Origin: Escherichia coli
Lineage (GTDB): Bacteria > Pseudomonadota > Gammaproteobacteria > Enterobacterales > Enterobacteriaceae
DNA length: 64,000 bases
NCBI RefSeq assembly: GCF_036503815.1
Contig: NZ_AP027764.1
Span: forward strand, 3,162,001-3,226,000
Direction: 5' to 3'
Shown here: one piece after another, positions 18,382-25,986 of the stretch
Layout: every line of letters begins with the position of its first letter
How positions within the stretch are numbered: the stretch's first letter is position 1
Program-made: the position numbers and the translations under genes
The notes under the pieces: model-generated
What the model was told of the DNA's origin: nothing
Database searches by the model: none
What the model saw: the letters and a program-made list of their open reading frames with translations, nothing else

Positions 18382-18876
18382 TTAGCGCGTCTTAATAACC
18401 AGACGATTACTCTGCTTGACTTCTTCCATAACAACGTATGTCCGCGTGTCATTGACGCCAGGCAGACGCAGCAGGGTTTCCCCCAACAACTTACGGTAAG
18501 CCGACATATCCGGCACGCGTGTTTTCAACAGGTAGTCGAAATCACCGGATACTAAATGACACTCCTGAATTTCTTCAAGTTTTTGTACAGCGGTATTGAA
18601 TTGTTCAAACACATCCGGTGCGCCACGATTCAGAGTAATCTCAACGAATACCAGAAGTGATGCATCCAGATAATGGGGGTTCAGCAGCGCTGTATAGCCC
18701 TGAATAAACCCTTGTCTTTCCAGCCGACGCACACGCTCAAGGCACGGCGTTGGGGAAAGTCCCACACGTTTAGAAAGCTCGACGTTAGAAATACGCCCAT
18801 CCTTTTGCAACTCATTAAGAATGTTACGATCGATACGGTCGAGATCTTTGCCAGGGCGCTTCTTGCTATCTACCAT
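18382..18876 (-). CDS. lrp: Leucine-responsive regulatory protein Lrp
   Basis: A 164-residue global regulator of amino acid metabolism, transport and pili. The N-terminal helix-turn-helix (about residues 15-60, containing ISNVELSKRVGLSPTPCLERVRRL) binds DNA and the C-terminal RAM domain binds leucine. I start it at 18876 (MVDSKKRPG). The open frame reaches 18930, but the shorter form has the family length and an AGAGAGA-type ribosome site. It is transcribed toward ftsK and is divergent from trxB. Confidence 0.97.
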   Translation of the reverse strand: MVDSKKRPGKDLDRIDRNILNELQKDGRISNVELSKRVGLSPTPCLERVRRLERQGFIQGYTALLNPHYLDASLLVFVEITLNRGAPDVFEQFNTAVQKLEEIQECHLVSGDFDYLLKTRVPDMSAYRKLLGETLLRLPGVNDTRTYVVMEEVKQSNRLVIKTR

Positions 18877-19419
18877 TATTATTGTCTCTCTGTATTCCTT
18901 CCCTACTCCTGTCTGACCCTGAAACATCACTGTTCAGAGTCGCTACCCGTCACGATAGACCGAAATCATTAAGATTCACGGCGCGCAATGCCTGGTCTAC
19001 GGTGAGAAGACCGTTGCCTGGTGGCAGCTATCGACATCACGAATGGCGTCTGTCCACGCCATACGTAGATTTCACTAGCACGGTAAACATGGTATTTACA
19101 TGCATGGTTATGCGCATATAAGAATACTGTTTTTTTTCTTCCTCGAATGTTTTCGCAAAACACCAGGGGATTGTCAAAGCAAAACATCGATTTTTAGTAC
19201 AACATGCCAGATATTCATTAACAGGGGCGTTTATTCATCATTTAATCGGCTTATAACGCGGGAAATTTAAGTAGCAGAGGTGATAATGACGGGAGAATTT
19301 GACCTGCTTATCGATACTGCCGATTGCACAAATTGTTAACAAAATCGTCATACTCTTTTTTTACGTCTGTAAATTCCCTACAATCCTGCCCATTGTCTGC
19401 CAACAACTATGGGGATCTC
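18877..19419. other. Long divergent intergenic region lrp/trxB
   Basis: These 543 non-coding bases hold the lrp promoter with its long leader (minus) and the trxB promoter (plus). The trxB-proximal 120 bases are AT-rich with TTGTTAACAAAATCG. Autoregulation of lrp and small-RNA control of its leader are known in E. coli. I could not delimit individual sites by eye. Confidence 0.6.
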
Positions 19420-20385
19420 ATGGGCACGACCAAACACAGTAAACTGCTTATCCTGGGTTCAGGCCCGGCGGGATACACCGCTGCTGTCTACGCGGCGCGC
19501 GCCAACCTGCAACCTGTGCTGATTACCGGCATGGAAAAAGGCGGCCAACTGACCACCACCACGGAAGTGGAAAACTGGCCTGGCGATCCAAACGATCTGA
19601 CCGGTCCGTTATTAATGGAGCGTATGCACGAACATGCCACCAAATTTGAAACTGAAATCATCTTTGATCACATCAACAAAGTTGATTTGCAGAATCGTCC
19701 GTTCCGTCTGACTGGCGATAGCGGCGAATACACTTGCGACGCGCTGATTATTGCCACCGGAGCTTCTGCACGCTATCTCGGCCTGCCCTCTGAAGAAGCC
19801 TTTAAAGGGCGTGGAGTTTCTGCTTGTGCAACCTGCGACGGTTTCTTCTATCGTAACCAGAAAGTTGCGGTCATCGGCGGCGGCAATACCGCGGTTGAAG
19901 AGGCGCTGTATCTGTCTAACATCGCTTCGGAAGTTCATCTGATTCACCGCCGAGATGGTTTCCGCGCGGAAAAAATCCTCATTAAGCGTCTGATGGATAA
20001 AGTGGAGAACGGCAACATTATTCTGCACACCAACCGTACGCTGGAAGAAGTGACCGGCGATCAGATGGGCGTCACTGGCGTTCGTCTGCGCGATACGCAA
20101 AACACCGATAATATCGAGTCACTCGACGTTGCCGGTCTGTTTGTTGCTATCGGCCACAGCCCGAACACGGCTATTTTCGAAGGGCAGCTGGAACTGGAAA
20201 ACGGCTACATCAAAGTGCAGTCGGGTATTCATGGTAATGCCACCCAGACCAGCATCCCTGGCGTCTTTGCCGCAGGCGACGTGATGGATCACATTTATCG
20301 CCAGGCCATTACATCTGCGGGTACAGGCTGCATGGCGGCACTTGATGCGGAACGCTACCTCGATGGTTTAGCTGACGCAAAATAA
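19420..20385 (+). CDS. trxB: Thioredoxin reductase
   Basis: A 321-residue FAD protein that reduces thioredoxin with NADPH. The N-terminal FAD dinucleotide fold is GSGPAG (residues 13-18), the redox-active disulfide is CATC (C136, C139), the NADPH fold is GGGNTAVEEAL, and the second FAD motif is GVFAAGDV near the C-terminus. I start it at the ATG at 19420 (MGTTKHSK). The frame is open 32 codons upstream but that stretch looks like promoter/leader. Confidence 0.97.
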   Translation: MGTTKHSKLLILGSGPAGYTAAVYAARANLQPVLITGMEKGGQLTTTTEVENWPGDPNDLTGPLLMERMHEHATKFETEIIFDHINKVDLQNRPFRLTGDSGEYTCDALIIATGASARYLGLPSEEAFKGRGVSACATCDGFFYRNQKVAVIGGGNTAVEEALYLSNIASEVHLIHRRDGFRAEKILIKRLMDKVENGNIILHTNRTLEEVTGDQMGVTGVRLRDTQNTDNIESLDVAGLFVAIGHSPNTAIFEGQLELENGYIKVQSGIHGNATQTSIPGVFAAGDVMDHIYRQAITSAGTGCMAALDAERYLDGLADAK

Positions 20386-20412
20386 TTTTACAAATCAGTA
20401 ACAAAAGTAAAG

Positions 20413-20452
20413 AAGGCGACACCATGCGACTATGGGTCGCCTTTATTTTTTC
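20413..20452 (+). terminator. Terminator after trxB
   Basis: Stem AAGGCGAC / GTCGCCTT with a 15-base loop, followed by TATTTTTT. It separates trxB from cydDC. Confidence 0.8.
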
Positions 20453-20507
20453 CCCGTTGTAACATTGCTCTGCAAATAATTCTGATAACTCACCTGCTAA
20501 GCGTGCA

Positions 20508-22274
20508 ATGAATAAATCCCGTCAAAAAGAGTTAACCCGCTGGTTAAAACAGCAAAGCGTCATCTCCCAACGTTGGCTGAATATTTCTCGTCTACTGGGC
20601 TTTGTGAGCGGCATATTGATCATTGCCCAGGCCTGGTTCATGGCGCGAATTCTGCAACATATGATTATGGAGAATATTCCCCGTGAAGCCCTGCTGCTTC
20701 CCTTTACGTTATTGGTTCTGACCTTTGTACTGCGCGCATGGGTGGTCTGGTTACGAGAACGGGTGGGTTATCACGCCGGGCAGCATATCCGCTTTGCCAT
20801 CCGACGTCAGGTTCTCGACCGTCTGCAACAAGCAGGGCCAGCGTGGATTCAGGGTAAACCGGCGGGGAGCTGGGCGACGCTGGTACTCGAGCAAATTGAC
20901 GATATGCATGATTACTATGCACGCTACCTGCCGCAAATGGCGCTGGCAGTGTCGGTGCCGTTGCTGATTGTGGTGGCGATCTTCCCCTCTAACTGGGCTG
21001 CGGCGCTCATTCTGCTGGGCACTGCTCCGTTAATTCCGTTATTTATGGCGCTGGTTGGAATGGGGGCTGCCGATGCTAACCGACGCAACTTTCTCGCTCT
21101 TGCTCGCTTAAGTGGACATTTCCTCGATCGCCTGCGCGGCATGGAAACATTGCGTATTTTTGGTCGTGGTGAAGCTGAAATTGAAAGTATTCGTTCTGCT
21201 TCGGAAGATTTCCGCCAACGGACAATGGAAGTGCTACGGCTGGCGTTTTTATCCTCCGGCATTCTCGAATTTTTTACCTCGCTGTCAATTGCTCTGGTGG
21301 CGGTCTACTTTGGTTTTTCCTATCTCGGTGAGCTGGATTTTGGGCACTACGATACTGGCGTGACGCTGGCTGCGGGGTTTCTGGCCCTGATCCTTGCGCC
21401 GGAGTTTTTCCAGCCATTGCGCGATCTGGGTACGTTTTATCATGCTAAAGCCCAGGCTGTTGGCGCGGCAGACAGTCTGAAAACGTTTATGGAAACCCCG
21501 CTCGCCCATCCGCAGCGCGGTGAGGCTGAATTAACGTCGGCCGATCCGGTGACCATTGAGGCCGAGGATCTGTTTATCACGTCGCCGGAAGGTAAAACGC
21601 TGGCAGGTCCGTTGAACTTTACTTTGCCAGCAGGCCAACGAGCGGTGTTGGTTGGTCGTAGCGGTTCAGGTAAAAGCTCACTACTGAATGCGCTTTCCGG
21701 TTTTCTTTCATATCAGGGATCGCTACGAATCAACGGAATAGAATTACGTGATTTATCACCAGAATCATGGCGTAAGCATCTCTCCTGGGTTGGTCAAAAT
21801 CCACAATTACCAGCAGCAACACTACGAGATAACGTACTGCTGGCACGACCTGATGCCAGCGAACAAGAGTTACAAACAGCACTGGATAACGCGTGGGTCA
21901 GTGAGTTTCTACCGCTCCTGCCACAAGGAGTTGATACGCCTGTTGGCGACCAGGCTGCCCGCCTTTCCGTAGGCCAGGCACAACGTGTGGCGGTGGCGCG
22001 TGCATTACTGAATCCCTGTTCGCTATTACTGTTGGATGAACCCGCAGCAAGCCTTGATGCTCACAGTGAACAGCGCGTAATGGAGGCGCTGAATGCCGCC
22101 TCTCTGCGCCAGACAACGTTAATGGTCACCCACCAGTTAGAAGATCTTGCTGACTGGGATGTCATTTGGGTAATGCAGGATGGTCAGATTATCGAGCAAG
22201 GACGTTACGCGGAATTAAGCGTGGCTAACGGTCCTTTTGCCACATTGCTGGCCCATCGTCAGGAGGAGATTTAA
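20508..22274 (+). CDS. cydD: Glutathione/L-cysteine exporter, ATP-binding/permease subunit CydD
   Basis: CydD pairs with CydC as a heterodimeric ABC exporter that sends cysteine and glutathione to the periplasm and is required for assembly of cytochrome bd. The 588-residue protein has an N-terminal six-helix membrane domain and a C-terminal ATPase with Walker A GRSGSGKSS, signature LSVGQAQ (a variant of LSGGQ) and Walker B LLLLDEPAASLD. The TAA stop at 22272-22274 is followed directly by the cydC ATG. Confidence 0.96.
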   Translation: MNKSRQKELTRWLKQQSVISQRWLNISRLLGFVSGILIIAQAWFMARILQHMIMENIPREALLLPFTLLVLTFVLRAWVVWLRERVGYHAGQHIRFAIRRQVLDRLQQAGPAWIQGKPAGSWATLVLEQIDDMHDYYARYLPQMALAVSVPLLIVVAIFPSNWAAALILLGTAPLIPLFMALVGMGAADANRRNFLALARLSGHFLDRLRGMETLRIFGRGEAEIESIRSASEDFRQRTMEVLRLAFLSSGILEFFTSLSIALVAVYFGFSYLGELDFGHYDTGVTLAAGFLALILAPEFFQPLRDLGTFYHAKAQAVGAADSLKTFMETPLAHPQRGEAELTSADPVTIEAEDLFITSPEGKTLAGPLNFTLPAGQRAVLVGRSGSGKSSLLNALSGFLSYQGSLRINGIELRDLSPESWRKHLSWVGQNPQLPAATLRDNVLLARPDASEQELQTALDNAWVSEFLPLLPQGVDTPVGDQAARLSVGQAQRVAVARALLNPCSLLLLDEPAASLDAHSEQRVMEALNAASLRQTTLMVTHQLEDLADWDVIWVMQDGQIIEQGRYAELSVANGPFATLLAHRQEEI

Positions 22275-23996
22275 ATGCGCGCTTTGCTACCCTATCTGGC
22301 TCTGTATAAACGTCATAAATGGATGTTAAGCCTTGGTATTGTGCTGGCAATTGTCACACTGCTCGCCAGTATCGGTCTGTTGACACTTTCCGGCTGGTTC
22401 CTCTCCGCCTCAGCGGTGGCGGGCGTTGCAGGACTGTATAGCTTCAACTATATGCTACCCGCTGCAGGCGTGCGTGGCGCAGCAATCACCCGTACCGCCG
22501 GGCGTTATTTTGAACGTCTGGTGAGCCATGACGCGACTTTCCGCGTGTTGCAGCATCTGCGCATTTACACCTTCAGCAAATTGCTACCCCTCTCCCCTGC
22601 CGGACTGGCGCGCTATCGTCAGGGCGAATTGCTCAACCGCGTCGTGGCGGATGTTGATACGCTCGATCATCTTTACCTGCGCGTTATCTCGCCGCTGGTA
22701 GGCGCTTTTGTAGTGATTATGGTGGTGACTATCGGGTTAAGTTTTCTTGATTTCACCCTCGCCTTTACGCTGGGTGGCATTATGTTACTGACGCTTTTCC
22801 TGATGCCACCGCTGTTTTATCGTGCGGGAAAAAGCACCGGGCAAAATCTGACTCATCTTCGCGGGCAGTATCGCCAACAACTGACAGCCTGGCTGCAAGG
22901 GCAAGCTGAGCTGACCATTTTTGGTGCCAGCGATCGTTATCGCACGCAATTAGAGAATACTGAAATTCAGTGGCTGGAAGCGCAACGCCGTCAATCTGAA
23001 CTGACAGCTTTGTCGCAAGCAATAATGCTGTTAATTGGCGCGTTAGCGGTGATCCTGATGCTGTGGATGGCGTCTGGCGGCGTTGGTGGCAATACTCAAC
23101 CAGGCGCGTTAATTGCCCTGTTTGTCTTCTGTGCGTTAGCCGCGTTTGAAGCACTGGCACCAGTAACGGGTGCATTTCAGCATCTGGGGCAAGTCATTGC
23201 CTCTGCCGTACGGATCACCGATTTAACGGATCAAAAACCTGAAGTCACCTTCCCTGATACCCAAACTCGTGTTGCCGATTGCGTTTCGCTGACGTTACGG
23301 GATGTTCAGTTCACTTATCCGGAGCAGTCCCAACAGGCACTTAAAGGGATTTCTCTTCAGGTAAACGCCGGAGAACATATGGCGATTCTCGGGCGAACCG
23401 GATGCGGTAAATCAACATTGTTACAACTGCTGACCCGCGCATGGGACCCGCAACAGGGCGAAATTTTAATTAACGATAGCCCCATAGCCAGCCTGAACGA
23501 AGCAACTCTACGACAGACCATCAGCGTTGTGCCACAGCGAGTGCATCTGTTTAGCGCCACACTGCGTGATAATCTGTTACTCGCCTCGCCTGGCAGTAGT
23601 GATGAAGTTTTGGCGGAGATCTTGCGTCGAGTTGGTCTGGAGAAGCTGCTCGAGGATGCAGGTCTCAACAGTTGGTTAGGTGAAGGCGGACGCCAGCTCT
23701 CCGGTGGTGAACTGCGCCGTCTGGCTATCGCCCGTGCGCTGTTACATGATGCGCCACTGGTATTGCTGGATGAACCTACCGAAGGCTTAGATGCCACAAC
23801 TGAAAGTCAGATCCTTGAATTACTTGCAGAAATGATGCGTGAGAAAACGGTGTTAATGGTCACCCATCGACTTCGCGGGCTCTCTCGTTTCCAGCAAATA
23901 ATAGTGATGGACAACGGACACATTATTGAGCAAGGTACTCACGCAGAACTGCTTGCCCTACAGGGGCGTTATTACCAGTTTAAGCAGGGTTTGTAA
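22275..23996 (+). CDS. cydC: Glutathione/L-cysteine exporter, ATP-binding/permease subunit CydC
   Basis: The 573-residue partner of CydD, also a fused membrane-ATPase half-transporter. Walker A is GRTGCGKST, the signature is LSGGELRRLAIARAL, and Walker B is LVLLDEPTEGLD. Its consensus LSGGE contrasts with the LSVGQ of CydD, as expected for a heterodimer with unequal ATP sites. It starts on the base after the cydD stop and is probably translationally coupled. aat follows after 41 bp. Confidence 0.96.
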   Translation: MRALLPYLALYKRHKWMLSLGIVLAIVTLLASIGLLTLSGWFLSASAVAGVAGLYSFNYMLPAAGVRGAAITRTAGRYFERLVSHDATFRVLQHLRIYTFSKLLPLSPAGLARYRQGELLNRVVADVDTLDHLYLRVISPLVGAFVVIMVVTIGLSFLDFTLAFTLGGIMLLTLFLMPPLFYRAGKSTGQNLTHLRGQYRQQLTAWLQGQAELTIFGASDRYRTQLENTEIQWLEAQRRQSELTALSQAIMLLIGALAVILMLWMASGGVGGNTQPGALIALFVFCALAAFEALAPVTGAFQHLGQVIASAVRITDLTDQKPEVTFPDTQTRVADCVSLTLRDVQFTYPEQSQQALKGISLQVNAGEHMAILGRTGCGKSTLLQLLTRAWDPQQGEILINDSPIASLNEATLRQTISVVPQRVHLFSATLRDNLLLASPGSSDEVLAEILRRVGLEKLLEDAGLNSWLGEGGRQLSGGELRRLAIARALLHDAPLVLLDEPTEGLDATTESQILELLAEMMREKTVLMVTHRLRGLSRFQQIIVMDNGHIIEQGTHAELLALQGRYYQFKQGL

Positions 23997-24037
23997 GCTA
24001 TTATTGAACGATCCGACTTGCGTGGAGTTTTGCGGTC

Positions 24038-24742
24038 ATGCGCCTGGTTCAGCTTTCTCGCCATTCAATAGCCTTCCCTTCCCCGGAAGGCGCATTACGT
24101 GAGCCTAACGGCCTGCTGGCACTGGGGGGCGATCTTAGCCCTGCGCGCCTGTTAATGGCGTATCAGCGTGGTATTTTCCCGTGGTTTTCTCCAGGCGACC
24201 CCATCCTCTGGTGGTCGCCCGATCCCCGCGCGGTGCTATGGCCTGAATCATTACATATCAGCCGTAGTATGAAACGATTTCATAAACGCTCGCCCTATCG
24301 TGTCACGATGAATTACGCCTTTGGTCAGGTCATTGAAGGCTGTGCCAGCGATCGCGAAGAAGGAACCTGGATCACGCGTGGCGTGGTCGAAGCCTACCAT
24401 CGTCTTCACGAACTCGGTCATGCCCACTCCATCGAAGTCTGGTGTGAAGATGAGCTTGTTGGCGGTATGTACGGCGTGGCCCAGGGAACGCTATTTTGTG
24501 GCGAGTCCATGTTCAGCCGGATGGAAAATGCGTCTAAAACGGCGCTTCTGGTATTCTGTGAGGAATTTATTGGTCATGGCGGTAAACTTATCGACTGCCA
24601 GGTACTTAACGATCACACAGCGTCGCTTGGTGCCTGCGAAATTCCCCGCCGGGATTATCTGAATTATCTCAACCAAATGCGCCTCGGACGATTGCCGAAT
24701 AATTTCTGGGTACCACGATGCTTGTTTTCACCACAAGAATGA
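24038..24742 (+). CDS. aat: Leucyl/phenylalanyl-tRNA--protein transferase
   Basis: A 234-residue enzyme of the N-end rule. It adds Leu or Phe from charged tRNA to proteins with N-terminal Lys or Arg, making them ClpS/ClpAP substrates. Family motifs include GIFPWFSPGDPILWWSPDPR near residues 45-65 and GGMYGVAQGTLFCGESMFSR. Its position less than 4 kb from clpA and clpS places three components of one degradation pathway close together. Confidence 0.96.
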   Translation: MRLVQLSRHSIAFPSPEGALREPNGLLALGGDLSPARLLMAYQRGIFPWFSPGDPILWWSPDPRAVLWPESLHISRSMKRFHKRSPYRVTMNYAFGQVIEGCASDREEGTWITRGVVEAYHRLHELGHAHSIEVWCEDELVGGMYGVAQGTLFCGESMFSRMENASKTALLVFCEEFIGHGGKLIDCQVLNDHTASLGACEIPRRDYLNYLNQMRLGRLPNNFWVPRCLFSPQE

Positions 24743-25026
24743 ATGTTTTCGGCACATTTCTCCCCAGAGTGTTATAATTGCGGTCGCAGAGTTGGTTACG
24801 CTCATTACCCCGCTGCCGATAAGGAATTTTTCGCGTCAGGTAACGCCCATCGTTTATCTCACCGCTCCCTTATACGTTGCGCTTTTGGTGCGGCTTAGCC
24901 GTGTGTTTTCGGAGTAATGTGCCGAACCTGTTTGTTGCGATTTAGCGCGCAAATCTTTACTTATTTACAGAACTTCGGCATTATCTTGCCGGTTCAAATT
25001 ACGGTAGTGATACCCCAGAGGATTAG

Positions 25027-25245
25027 ATGGCCAAAGAAGACAATATTGAAATGCAAGGTACCGTTCTTGAAACGTTGCCTAACACCATGTTCCGCGTAGA
25101 GTTAGAAAACGGTCACGTGGTTACTGCACACATCTCCGGTAAAATGCGTAAAAACTACATCCGCATCCTGACGGGCGACAAAGTGAGTGTTGAGCTGACC
25201 CCGTACGACCTGAGCAAAGGCCGCATTGTCTTCCGTAGTCGCTGA
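25027..25245 (+). CDS. infA: Translation initiation factor IF-1
   Basis: A 72-residue S1/OB-fold protein (AKEDNIEMQGTVLETLPN...ILTGDKVSVELTPYDLSKGRI) that binds the ribosomal A site with IF-2 and IF-3. The start at 25027 gives the exact family length. Upstream, 24743-25026 is non-coding and probably carries its promoters. A terminator follows, then the serW tRNA. Confidence 0.98.
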   Translation: MAKEDNIEMQGTVLETLPNTMFRVELENGHVVTAHISGKMRKNYIRILTGDKVSVELTPYDLSKGRIVFRSR

Positions 25246-25283
25246 TTGTTTTACCGCCTGATGGGCGAAGAGAAAGAACGCGT

Positions 25284-25312
25284 AAAAGGTCGGTTTAACC
25301 GGCCTTTTTATT
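25284..25312 (+). terminator. Terminator after infA
   Basis: Hairpin AAAAGGTCGG-TTTAA-CCGGCCTTTT (with a G-U pair), ending in TTTTTATTTT. Confidence 0.85.
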
Positions 25313-25491
25313 TTGTACGAAGAACGCTGGAAGTATAAGTACATAACTTGTCTCGATGTAGATATACTGCACAACTTGTTTACAGTATGAGCAAACGAGA
25401 ATTGTCAGTAAAATTCTTCTTGACCGTTTTACTCCAACTCCCTATAGTAGCGCCCCGTTGCCCCCCATGAGGTCAGGCAGCAAAACAATTT

Positions 25492-25579
25492 GGTGAGGTG
25501 TCCGAGTGGCTGAAGGAGCACGCCTGGAAAGTGTGTATACGGCAACGTATCGGGGGTTCGAATCCCCCCCTCACCGCCA
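25492..25579 (+). tRNA. serW: tRNA-Ser(GGA)
   Basis: An 88-base class II tRNA with the long variable arm typical of serine tRNAs (GTGTATACGGCAACGTATC region). The acceptor arms GGTGAGG and CCTCACC pair, the T loop is GGTTCGAATCC, and CCA is encoded at 25577-25579 after the discriminator G. The anticodon GGA lies at 25526-25528 after T33. The location next to infA matches serW. Confidence 0.96.
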
Positions 25580-25592
25580 TATTTGAAGAAGA

Positions 25593-25621
25593 GCTCGTAC
25601 GAAAGTACGGGCTTTTTTTTT
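25593..25621 (+). terminator. Terminator after serW
   Basis: GCTCGTAC-GAAA-GTACGGGC hairpin followed by nine T. It ends a few bases before the CRISPR repeats. Confidence 0.92.
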
Positions 25622-25623
25622 CG

Positions 25624-25771
25624 CATTTTATCTGCCTGTACGGCAGTGAACGGTATAAAAATCGAGTTTTTCTTTCGGTTGGCTTTCTAAGCTGCCTGTA
25701 CGGCAGTGAACAAAATTACAAAGCATCAAAACCAGGGAATAGTTTTCTAAGCTGCCTGTACGGCAGTGAAC
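25624..25771 (-). CRISPR. Orphan subtype I-F CRISPR array (3 repeats, 2 spacers)
   Basis: Three 28-base repeats at 25624-25651, 25684-25711 and 25744-25771 have an exact 60-base period and are separated by two different 32-base spacers (25652-25683 and 25712-25743). Read on the minus strand, the repeat begins GTTCACTGCCGTACAGGCAG and ends CTTAGAAA, the E. coli subtype I-F (Ypest) repeat. The repeats at 25684 and 25744 are identical. The one at 25624 is degenerate in its last eight bases (minus-strand 3' end), which marks it as the leader-distal repeat. The leader therefore lies toward clpA (25772 on). There are no cas genes in the window. The clpA-infA interval is the known CRISPR3/4 site of E. 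coli. Confidence 0.95.
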
Positions 25772-25929
25772 TCAAATACTACACGTCTAGCCCGTTGTTA
25801 ATAAAGCAAAACCATCTCATTTTCCTGCTGCCCCCCCCTTTTTTATCCTTACCTTTCAGCTGCACTACTTATCAACAACTTACCATCATCATCAAAAAAA
25901 GGGTCTGAACCTCCTCCACCCCATAAATA
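25772..25929 (-). promoter_or_regulatory. Putative leader side of the I-F array
   Basis: A non-coding region between the last intact repeat and the clpA terminator. It contains a tract of eight C followed by six T (about 25831-25844). By array polarity it should be the leader, but I cannot identify promoter or integration-host-factor sites with certainty. Confidence 0.45.
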
Positions 25930-25965
25930 AAAAGTCCGTAACCTCTTTCGAGATTACGGACTTCA
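25930..25965 (-). terminator. Terminator after clpA
   Basis: AAGTCCGTAA / TTACGGACTT is a perfect 10-bp stem with a 12-base loop. On the minus strand it is followed by TTTATTTATG. It lies 20 bases after the clpA stop. Confidence 0.85.
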
Positions 25966-25986
25966 CCAACCTACCTAACAATTAGA

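Noticed and set aside
25498..25908. 136-codon open frame through serW and the CRISPR repeats
   Set aside because: It starts inside the tRNA and its repeated peptide (LYGSE) is only the translation of the CRISPR repeats.
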